Below are positions 1 to 5,220 of a stretch of 6,178 nt of DNA, piece after piece. The DNA lies in NCBI GenBank assembly GCA_009177185.1, contig WFMB01000039.1, positions 1,115-7,292 of the forward strand. Direction: 5' to 3'. Both the position numbers and the translations under genes were made by a program. The notes under the pieces are model-generated. The model ran no database searches, was not told where the DNA came from, and saw only the letters and a program-made list of their open reading frames with translations. The stretch's first letter is position 1; every line of letters starts with the position of its first letter. This DNA comes from Bacteroidales bacterium (GTDB taxonomy: Bacteria > Bacteroidota > Bacteroidia > Bacteroidales > Bacteroidaceae).

Positions 1-1664
1 GCGAGGAGCCTCAGAGCGTTGCAGATGCTTTCCGCTACTTCAAGGTGATTGACAGTGGTGCTTGTTTCATTAAGTTCAATGGCAAGACAACTAATTATTT
101 GTATCGTTTCCAAATTTGGTCTCCAGCAGGTGAGGCAGAAGTCGTTTCGACTCCATCGCTGAAGGTTGTAGGTGTGGATGGTGAAGCTCGTCAATTGGAG
201 TTCAAGCCAGGTGAATCTACTTTCGGAAACAAGGTGGTGACATACTATTCAACGGATGGTGATGATCCTGTATTCTTGAAGGAGTCAGAGGAAATCGACC
301 ACTATGATTATGTTTATGAGACTGATGCAGACGGCAATACCGTGCTGGACGGAGAGGGCAAGCCTGTTGTAGTGGAAGAGATTCCTGTTTACAAGAAGGT
401 GCTTGACGAGAGCCAGTTTGTGACTGATGACGAAACAGGTCAGGTGTTCTTCGGTCCTAATGCACCATTCAATGTTGAGGATGGATATATCTCAGTTGAC
501 GCAAGCGACGACGAGGAAGATGGCAACCCTGATGGTAAGGTGACTGTGAAGGCTGTTTCTGTATCGGAATCTACACGCGTGATTTCAGAAGTTCAAGTGA
601 TTGAGGTTTCAGTGGGCGAAATTCAATTGAATGCTCCAACACTGACTTTGGTCGGCATCAACGGCAAGGAGCGCACTTACAAGATGGCATGGAACAACAA
701 TACGCTCTGTGGAGAACGCTATAAGTTCATTTATGAGAATGGTGAAGGTGTGGTTATCGAGCACGAATGGGATGATGAGACCAACAGCAATCCTGCCTTC
801 AATGAGCCGCTTTCTTCTGAGTCTTCTGTCAAGGTGACGGTTGAAGTGGATGGTTATCTCCCAGGTGTGGTTGAAATGGATGTGTTCGAGCCAGGTGAGA
901 ACTATGCTCGTAATGACGAGGAAACTGAACATGATTGGGATTTCCAGAATCTGACAGATGAACAGTTGGCACTGATTAACCAAGAGGTGATTGATCACTA
1001 CTATATTGAAGACGAGGATGGCAATGTGAAAGCCACCTATACCATCGAAGAGTTCGAGCAGGGTATTGGCGAAGACGGTACAGATTTGACAGGTGATGAT
1101 GTTCTGACTGCATACGTTGCTTGTGGCTGGGATGGCTCGGATAGCCGTAATGCAGCCCGTCACTGGAGAACTTGGATTCCTACTTACGAGTTGGATGAGA
1201 ACGATGTTCCGACAGATGTAATTGCCAGCAGCGTTTATGCCGAAGACAAGACTGGTCTCTTTGAAGGTTTGACAGTAGACAATTCTCACCCATCATACAG
1301 CACAATAGCTATCTTTACTGATAAGTCAGGTTTGATGTTCTTGTCAAAGGGCACATTGAAAGTTGATAATGTGAAATATGGTGAGATTGTCGTTCTTACC
1401 ACAAATAATGGTGTAACTGTTGCCAAGGTGACAGACGCTCCTGAAGGTTATGAGTTTGGTATTGGTGCGAATGTTTATGTTTACAACATTGACATCTTCA
1501 CGCCAGATGTGCTTCCCGAAGTGCCAGAAGAAATCGTTGGCGTAGAGGACATCAAGACTCCTGTTGCCAAGACAGGTGTACGTTACAACCTCGCTGGTCA
1601 GAGGGTAGATGCAAGCTACAAGGGCATCGTCATCATCGACGGCAAGGCTGTTCTGGTGAAGTAA
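1..1664 (+). CDS. C-terminal part of a large acidic secreted/surface protein with two Ig-like (CHB_HEX/FN3-type) modules and a Prevotella-type C-terminal tail
   Basis: The frame is open from base 3 to the TAA at 1662-1664 (553 codons) with no start of its own, so the gene begins before the window; the GTG at 45 is just an internal Val codon. Numbering from that codon, two modules open alike: TPSLKVVGVDGEAR (36-49) and APTLTLVGINGKER (197-210). The first contains VTYYSTDGDDP (64-74), the signature of chitobiase/hexosaminidase C-terminal-type beta-sandwiches, and an acidic insertion (about 81-165). The second runs to about 284. Residues 295-485 form a further all-beta-looking region starting HDWDFQNLT, like modules common in Prevotella secreted proteins. 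The tail has YNLAGQRV (514-521) and ends GKAVLVK, resembling the C-terminal sorting tails of Bacteroidetes secreted proteins (type IX-like; inference). The catalytic or binding part, if any, lies upstream, so the function is unknown. Very rich in Asp and Glu. Followed by a strong terminator. Confidence 0.9.
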   Translation, partial: EEPQSVADAFRYFKVIDSGACFIKFNGKTTNYLYRFQIWSPAGEAEVVSTPSLKVVGVDGEARQLEFKPGESTFGNKVVTYYSTDGDDPVFLKESEEIDHYDYVYETDADGNTVLDGEGKPVVVEEIPVYKKVLDESQFVTDDETGQVFFGPNAPFNVEDGYISVDASDDEEDGNPDGKVTVKAVSVSESTRVISEVQVIEVSVGEIQLNAPTLTLVGINGKERTYKMAWNNNTLCGERYKFIYENGEGVVIEHEWDDETNSNPAFNEPLSSESSVKVTVEVDGYLPGVVEMDVFEPGENYARNDEETEHDWDFQNLTDEQLALINQEVIDHYYIEDEDGNVKATYTIEEFEQGIGEDGTDLTGDDVLTAYVACGWDGSDSRNAARHWRTWIPTYELDENDVPTDVIASSVYAEDKTGLFEGLTVDNSHPSYSTIAIFTDKSGLMFLSKGTLKVDNVKYGEIVVLTTNNGVTVAKVTDAPEGYEFGIGANVYVYNIDIFTPDVLPEVPEEIVGVEDIKTPVAKTGVRYNLAGQRVDASYKGIVIIDGKAVLVK

Positions 1665-1682
1665 TTTTACAGCACATACACG

Positions 1683-1698
1683 TCTAATCATTATTAGA
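1683..1698 (+). other. Small inverted repeat before the terminator
   Basis: TCTAAT (1683-1688) and ATTAGA (1693-1698) pair perfectly around the 4-nt loop CATT. The repeat lies 18 nt after the stop of the upstream + strand gene and 3 nt before the A-tract of the main terminator hairpin. Its 3' arm contains ATTAG, a word also found just before the A-tract of the two minus-strand terminators in this window. Such a short AT-rich palindrome could be chance; a role in termination or RNA 3'-end stability is inference. Confidence 0.35.
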
Positions 1699-1701
1699 TA
1701 T

Positions 1702-1747
1702 AAAAAAGGTGACGGGCACTCCATGTAGAGTGCCCGTCACCTTTTTT
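1702..1747. terminator. Bidirectional Rho-independent terminator between convergent genes
   Basis: A perfect 20-bp inverted repeat, 1702-1721 against 1728-1747, with a 6-nt loop (CATGTA). The core is GC-rich (GGTGACGGGCACTC) and the outer six pairs are an A-tract on one side and a T-tract on the other, so each strand's RNA ends in U6. It lies 37 nt after the stop of the + strand secreted-protein gene and 95 nt after the stop of the minus-strand membrane-protein gene, as expected for a shared terminator of convergent genes. Confidence 0.93.
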
Positions 1748-1755
1748 ACTAATCC

Positions 1756-1772
1756 TCTTGTGCGTTACAAAA
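1756..1772 (-). other. Mini-hairpin preceding the minus-strand terminator (copy 1)
   Basis: In the minus-strand RNA, UUUUGU (1772-1767) pairs with ACAAGA (1761-1756) around the loop AACGC, giving six pairs including one U-G wobble. It is followed by an 8-nt spacer (GGATTAGT) and then the A-tract of the terminator. The same layout with other stem bases occurs at 2575-2591, so I annotate it as a likely conserved 3'-UTR element. Function unknown. Confidence 0.5.
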
Positions 1773-1842
1773 AAAACATGTTACTTTATTATGAAGAATG
1801 GAAAGGAGGAAACTATGAAATAGGTTTATGATGAGTTGTTGC

Positions 1843-2421
1843 TTATGGTTCGTCGTATAGTTCGGGGTCTCCTTTGGAATCAAGAAATTCCTCATCATAT
1901 TCCTCGCCAGGGAACAAGTCATCGAAATCAGGATTGTCGTAAGGGTCTTCGTCTAAGTCATCATCGTCTTGTTCGTCATCGTCTTTAATCGTTTCTATTT
2001 GATAGACTTTGCCTGTGTTGGTCTTTGTCTTGTGTGCTGTGGTGTCGGACTTGGATGGTGTAGGAATCGATTCTCTGTTGGGCGTGTTTTCTCTCTTGTT
2101 CCTTGTATTTGGCAGACATGCCAGTATAAAGAAGAACAGGGCGGGTATGAGAAAACATCCGACACCTATTTTCTTTTCTGCCTGAGCCTTTTTTCTGATC
2201 TTTTTCTTTTGAATCTGCTCGTTATAATCGTTATCGTAGTAAAACACAAATGCTAAGAAAATACATAACATGGCAAAGACGGCGGAGTATGTAGCGACTT
2301 CGTCCATGTCTAAGACCTTGATACAGATAGCGGCGGTCAGCGTTTCTACTGCAATGCTTGCCAAGCATCCCAACACCCCTAAATATCCCTTCTTTCGTCG
2401 TTTCATCGTTTGCCTTGCCAT
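1843..2421 (-). CDS. Orphan three-helix membrane protein with a strongly acidic C-terminal tail
   Basis: I do not recognise a family. With the ATG at 2419-2421 the protein is 192 residues; an ATG five codons in (2404-2406) would give 187, and a TTG further upstream (2458-2460) is less likely because a promoter candidate overlaps it. Visible parts: a basic N-terminus (MKRRKKG), hydrophobic segments at about 13-36, 42-61 and 85-103, a very basic stretch between the second and third (KKKIRKKAQAEKK, about 72-84), a polar Thr/Ser/Lys linker (about 104-146), and an acidic tail in which 25 of the last 46 residues are Asp or Glu. By the positive-inside rule the basic loop is cytoplasmic and the acidic tail periplasmic. 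The gene stands alone with its own upstream gap and a terminator after it. Continuous membrane-protein logic supports it as real, but there is no homology call behind it. Confidence 0.75.
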   Translation of the reverse strand: MARQTMKRRKKGYLGVLGCLASIAVETLTAAICIKVLDMDEVATYSAVFAMLCIFLAFVFYYDNDYNEQIQKKKIRKKAQAEKKIGVGCFLIPALFFFILACLPNTRNKRENTPNRESIPTPSKSDTTAHKTKTNTGKVYQIETIKDDDEQDDDDLDEDPYDNPDFDDLFPGEEYDEEFLDSKGDPELYDEP

Positions 2422-2457
2422 ATCATCGGCAAAGGTATGAAGAAAAGGTGGGAAAAA

Positions 2458-2493
2458 CAAAACTGACCTAATTTTTATGCCCTGCTCGTCAAA
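2458..2493 (-). promoter_or_regulatory. Candidate Bacteroidales-type promoter for the acidic-tail membrane protein
   Basis: Reading the minus strand, TTTG (2493-2490) is followed by two possible -7 boxes. CAGTTTTG (2465-2458) matches TAnnTTTG except at the first base but leaves a 24-nt spacer. TAGGTCAG (2470-2463) has the usual 19-nt spacer but a poorer match. Either would place the RNA start roughly 30-35 nt before the ATG at 2421. It lies just beyond the terminator of the preceding minus-strand gene. The match is weak. Confidence 0.3.
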
Positions 2494-2521
2494 GTGCTGT
2501 TATGCTTTACTTTTTATACAC

Positions 2522-2566
2522 AAAAAAATGATGGGCATCTCGCATGGAGGTGCCCACCACTTTTTT
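2522..2566 (-). terminator. Rho-independent terminator of the DUF4738-like lipoprotein gene
   Basis: Imperfect 20-bp inverted repeat, 2522-2541 against 2547-2566, loop GCATG, with T and A tracts at the ends. In the minus-strand RNA the stem has two G-U wobbles and one C-A mismatch; in the + strand RNA it has two A-C mismatches and one wobble. The better fold on the minus strand agrees with its place 32 nt after the stop codon of the minus-strand lipoprotein gene. The core (GTGGTGGGCACCTC on minus) resembles the hairpin at 1702-1747. Confidence 0.88.
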
Positions 2567-2574
2567 GCTAATGT

Positions 2575-2591
2575 CTTTGTCGGTTACAAAG
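2575..2591 (-). other. Mini-hairpin preceding the minus-strand terminator (copy 2)
   Basis: In the minus-strand RNA, CUUUGU (2591-2586) pairs perfectly with ACAAAG (2580-2575) around the loop AACCG. It begins 7 nt after the stop codon of the lipoprotein gene and is separated from the terminator A-tract by 8 nt (ACATTAGC). Compared with 1756-1772, the outermost pair is C-G instead of U-A and the second pair is U-A instead of U-G, so pairing is kept while bases change. Loop start (AAC), loop length and spacer length are the same. Function unknown. Confidence 0.5.
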
Positions 2592-2598
2592 CGGTTTG

Positions 2599-3186
2599 TT
2601 AGATAGCGTCTTCACAAGGGTCGATAGTCAAACCATCGCTGAGAGGACCAGTCTCGAGGTTCTCGGCTTTCTTCAACGAGTAGCTGCCATCGGTGGCGAC
2701 TTTCAGCTCGAGGGGATAAGCCATGTCGGAAGTCACGTCAGGGTCTCCTACGGTGATGATGAAGTAAAATGCGGAGCGGTCTTCTTCGCGTTTGTTGAAG
2801 TTGTAGTTGACGCCCACCATCGTAGAGTTTTTCAGGAATGTATCCGGCACGTACTCATGGAGGTTGTTTTTGTGGAATGTCTTTTTGAACACGTTGGTGC
2901 TGTCGCGGCGGATGGCGATGTTGACTACACTTTCGTGGTATTCGATTCCTTGTGGGTTGATGAAACTGGGTTGTGATTCATCGTGCGTGAGGGCGCAGGT
3001 GTAACTGTACAAGCGTCCGCCAATGGTGATGGTATCTTGGAGCGTGTAGTCGCGCAGGGCTTGGATGCTTGCCTCAACATAGCCTCCTTGCGTGGCGGTC
3101 TGTTCTGTATGCTTTGGTTGATTGCCGTCACAAGCCATAGTCATCAGTGCTAACAGGACGGCAATACTTGTTTTCAATGTTTTCAT
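2599..3186 (-). CDS. Small lipoprotein, DUF4738-like
   Basis: The start is the ATG at 3184-3186 (195 residues). The open frame runs further upstream only from a TTG, through sequence holding the promoters and overlapping map. The N-terminus is a lipoprotein signal: MKTLKTS, a hydrophobic core, then MTMAC with Cys19 as the lipidation site. The lipobox is loose (Thr at -3), as often in Bacteroidetes. Cys is followed by a short polar linker and one compact domain (about 35-195) with the phrases LQDTITIGGRLYSYTC, IAIRRDSTNVFKKTF, VGDPDVTSDMAYPLEL and LKKAENLETGPLSDGL. From memory these match the Prevotella/Bacteroides lipoprotein family DUF4738, whose function is unknown; the family name is less certain than the lipoprotein call. 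It is likely anchored in the outer membrane or facing the periplasm. It has its own promoter, divergent from map, and its own terminator, so it is a single-gene unit. Confidence 0.9.
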   Translation of the reverse strand: MKTLKTSIAVLLALMTMACDGNQPKHTEQTATQGGYVEASIQALRDYTLQDTITIGGRLYSYTCALTHDESQPSFINPQGIEYHESVVNIAIRRDSTNVFKKTFHKNNLHEYVPDTFLKNSTMVGVNYNFNKREEDRSAFYFIITVGDPDVTSDMAYPLELKVATDGSYSLKKAENLETGPLSDGLTIDPCEDAI

Positions 3187-3210
3187 TTGTATGTTGTTTT
3201 TAGCATTTCC

Positions 3211-3245
3211 TTTGTGCAAAGATAGAGAAAAAAGTTGTACCTTTG
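3211..3245 (+). promoter_or_regulatory. Promoter of the map-tsaD-rsmE gene row
   Basis: TACCTTTG (3238-3245) is an exact match to the Bacteroidales -7 consensus TAnnTTTG. The -33 element is less clear: TTTG at 3211-3214 leaves a 23-nt spacer, slightly long, and TGTG at 3213-3216 leaves 21 nt. The expected RNA start is near 3252, giving a leader of about 24 nt before the map ATG at 3276. The leader is A-rich and has no Shine-Dalgarno sequence, as is usual in this phylum. Confidence 0.65.
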
Positions 3246-3249
3246 CAAC
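3217..3249 (-). promoter_or_regulatory. Promoter of the DUF4738-like lipoprotein gene
   Basis: On the minus strand TATCTTTG (3224-3217) is an exact match to the Bacteroidales -7 consensus TAnnTTTG. GTTG (3249-3246), one base off the -33 TTTG, lies 21 nt upstream. The expected RNA start is near 3210, giving a leader of about 24 nt before the ATG at 3186. It overlaps the map promoter on the other strand. Confidence 0.7.
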
Positions 3250-3275
3250 TAAATCAGAGAAAAGAAACATAAGCA

Positions 3276-4139
3276 ATGGGATTGTTGAAGAAAAATCCAA
3301 GAAACTGGCACGTGAAGAGCGGACAGCCGTTGACGGAGCTTGACAAGAAGATTCTGTATTTCCAGAACAAGGGTCATCTTGTGCCTACACGTGAACTGAT
3401 TAAAACCCCAGAACAGATAGAGGGCATCCGTAGGGCTGGCAAACTCAACACAGCGGTGCTTGACCTCGTGCAAGAGAAGATTCGAGAGGGCATGTCAACA
3501 TTGGAGATTGACCAGTTAGTGTATGACTTCACCACTAAGCATGGTGGCATTCCTGCACCGCTCAACTATGAAGGTTTCCCAAAGAGTTGCTGCACCAGCA
3601 TCAATGAGGTCGTGTGTCACGGCATTCCTGATGCCGAGGAAATCTTGGAGGAGGGTGACATTATCAATGTGGATTGTACGACGATAGTGGATGGCTATTT
3701 CGCCGATGCCAGCCGTATGTTCATCATAGGCAAGACTACACCTGAACGTGAGCGTTTGGTGCAGGTGGCCAAGGAGTGTATGGAGATTGGTGCAGAAGCT
3801 TGCAAACCATTCACTTTTGTGGGTGACCAAGCGGCTGCCGTGACGAAACATGCCCACAAGAATGGTTACACTGTGGTGCGTGACCTGTGTGGGCATGGTG
3901 TGGGCAATGCGTTTCATGAAGATCCCGACATGGAGCATTGGGGCAAGAAGGGCACGGGCATGTTGCTGGTGCCAGGCATGGTGTTCACTATAGAACCGAT
4001 GATTAATGCGGGTGGCTGGCAGGTGTTTGTGGATTGCGAGGATGAATGGACCGTGGTGACAGAAGATGAAAGCGATTCGGCGCAGTGGGAACATACCTAT
4101 CTGATGACCGAGGAGGGGTTGGAAATACTGACTTATTAG
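3276..4139 (+). CDS. map: Methionine aminopeptidase, type I, with N-terminal extension
   Basis: Cytoplasmic dimetal enzyme that removes the initiator Met from new proteins when the second residue is small. All active-site residues are visible: His115 (NEVVCHGIP), metal ligands Asp133 (NVDC) and Asp144 (FADASRMF), His207 (CGHGVG), His214 (AFHEDP), Glu240 (FTIEP) and Glu272 (WEHT). They correspond to E. coli His79, Asp97, Asp108, His171, His178, Glu204 and Glu235. At 287 residues it is about 23 longer than the E. coli enzyme, due to an N-terminal leader (about 1-40, MGLLKKNPRNWHVKSG...) before the usual start at IKTPEQIEGIR. The leader has no zinc-finger Cys pattern. The ATG at 3276 fits the promoter position. 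First gene of the row, 18 nt before tsaD. Many Bacteroidetes also carry a shorter map among the ribosomal-protein genes, so this may be a second paralogue (inference). Confidence 0.97.
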   Translation: MGLLKKNPRNWHVKSGQPLTELDKKILYFQNKGHLVPTRELIKTPEQIEGIRRAGKLNTAVLDLVQEKIREGMSTLEIDQLVYDFTTKHGGIPAPLNYEGFPKSCCTSINEVVCHGIPDAEEILEEGDIINVDCTTIVDGYFADASRMFIIGKTTPERERLVQVAKECMEIGAEACKPFTFVGDQAAAVTKHAHKNGYTVVRDLCGHGVGNAFHEDPDMEHWGKKGTGMLLVPGMVFTIEPMINAGGWQVFVDCEDEWTVVTEDESDSAQWEHTYLMTEEGLEILTY

Positions 4140-4157
4140 TAACATTAGGAAGTAAGG

Positions 4158-5183
4158 ATGTATATACTTGCCATAGAGAGTTCGTGCGATGACACGAGCG
4201 CAGCGGTGCTGCGAGACGGCATCTTGCTGAGTAATGTGACGGCTTCACAGGCTGTGCATGAGGAGTATGGAGGAGTGGTGCCAGAGTTGGCAAGTCGTGC
4301 TCATCAGCAGAATATCGTGCCAGTGGTGGATGCTGCTATCAAGCGGGCTGGCATTACGAAGGAGAACCTCAATGCTGTGGCGTTCACGCGAGGACCAGGC
4401 TTGATGGGAAGTCTTTTGGTGGGTGTCTGCTTTGCCAAAGGCTTTGCGCGGAGTTTGGGTATTCCGATGATAGATGTGAATCACTTGCAGGGACATGTGT
4501 TGGCGCATTTTATTAGGGAGAGCGAAGATGATTATGATCAGCCTACATTCCCGTATCTGTGCTTGCTTGTCAGTGGCGGCAACAGCCAAATCGTGAAGGT
4601 TAATTCTTATAAGGACATGGAGATTTTGGGGCAAACCATCGATGATGCTGCAGGTGAAGCGATTGACAAGTGCTCGAAAGTGATGGGGCTTGGGTATCCT
4701 GGTGGTCCTATCATTGACAAACTGGCGCGTCAAGGCAATCCAGAGGCGTTTGAGTTCTCGAAACCCGATATTGCTGGTTACGACTATAGTTTCTCGGGTT
4801 TGAAGACCTCGTTTCTCTATCGTTTGCGGGATTGGATGAAGGATGACCCTGATTTCATCGAGCATCATAAAGAGGACTTGGCGGCTTCGTTGGAGAAGAC
4901 CATTGTGGATGTTTTGATGAAGAAACTGCGCAAGGCTGTGAAAGATACGGGTATCAAACAGGTGGCGGTGGCTGGTGGTGTAAGTGCCAACAATGGGCTC
5001 CGCAATGCGTTTCGTGACCATGCCAAGCGTTATCACTGGAAAATCTTCATCCCGAAATTCTCTTACACCACCGATAATGCTGCCATGATAGGCATCACGG
5101 GCTACTTCAAGTACCTTGACAAGGATTTTGCCTCTATCGACCTGCCTGCATACGCACGAGTAAGTAACTTGCATGTTGGATGA
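4158..5183 (+). CDS. tsaD: tRNA N6-adenosine threonylcarbamoyltransferase TsaD
   Basis: Catalytic subunit that moves the threonylcarbamoyl group from threonylcarbamoyl-AMP to N6 of A37 in tRNAs reading ANN codons, making t6A. It works with TsaB and TsaE on the product of TsaC; none of those three is in this window. The ASKHA-fold Kae1/TsaD signature is complete: nucleotide loop IESSCDDTS (6-14), GGVVPELASRAH (38-49), FTRGPGLMGSLLVG (76-89), metal-binding NHLQGH with His109 and His113, LVSGGNSQ (137-144), DDAAGEAIDK (162-171), SFSGLKTS (211-218), VAGGVSANNGLR (271-282) and the third metal ligand Asp306 in TTDNAAM. At 341 residues it is of normal length (E. coli 337). The ATG at 4158 gives the canonical N-terminus, with weak purine-rich AGGAAG and AAGG upstream. 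It ends at TGA 5183, 37 nt before rsmE. Confidence 0.98.
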   Translation: MYILAIESSCDDTSAAVLRDGILLSNVTASQAVHEEYGGVVPELASRAHQQNIVPVVDAAIKRAGITKENLNAVAFTRGPGLMGSLLVGVCFAKGFARSLGIPMIDVNHLQGHVLAHFIRESEDDYDQPTFPYLCLLVSGGNSQIVKVNSYKDMEILGQTIDDAAGEAIDKCSKVMGLGYPGGPIIDKLARQGNPEAFEFSKPDIAGYDYSFSGLKTSFLYRLRDWMKDDPDFIEHHKEDLAASLEKTIVDVLMKKLRKAVKDTGIKQVAVAGGVSANNGLRNAFRDHAKRYHWKIFIPKFSYTTDNAAMIGITGYFKYLDKDFASIDLPAYARVSNLHVG

Positions 5184-5220
5184 TGGTTGCCATCCGAATC
5201 GTCTAACTCGTTATTGCTTA

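Noticed and set aside
609..1289. 226-codon open frame on the minus strand
   Set aside because: It is antisense to the secreted-protein gene, whose domains and tail are coherent. The minus translation is Ile/Cys/His-rich with no recognisable motif.
1791..1823. 10-codon peptide MKNGKEETMK on the + strand
   Set aside because: Too short to judge, with no ribosome site before its first ATG and no promoter box upstream.
1969..2256. 95-codon + strand open frame rich in Cys, Val and Phe
   Set aside because: It mirrors the acidic tail and the third hydrophobic segment of the minus-strand membrane-protein gene; no ribosome site or promoter supports it.
1702..2591. Gene cassette: acidic-tail gene flanked by direct repeats of the hairpin element, as in an inserted mobile unit
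   Set aside because: The repeats differ by substitutions and an indel in the stems, there is no target-site duplication, transposase or integrase, and each copy sits properly as a terminator of a minus-strand gene.
3187..3300. Upstream TTG start extending the DUF4738-like lipoprotein by 38 residues
   Set aside because: The extension covers both promoters and the map start, and would bury the lipoprotein signal peptide inside the protein.
3516..4145. 209-codon minus-strand open frame
   Set aside because: It is antisense to map, whose active-site residues are all present; no motif in the translation.
4245..5174. 309-codon open frame on the minus strand
   Set aside because: It is a full-length shadow of tsaD, which has every family motif. 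The His/Arg-rich antisense product is an effect of codon use.
5173..5220. Earlier ATG for rsmE at 5173
   Set aside because: The extra 16 residues do not resemble RsmE N-termini and the start would overlap tsaD; the ATG at 5221 gives the family's normal start and length.
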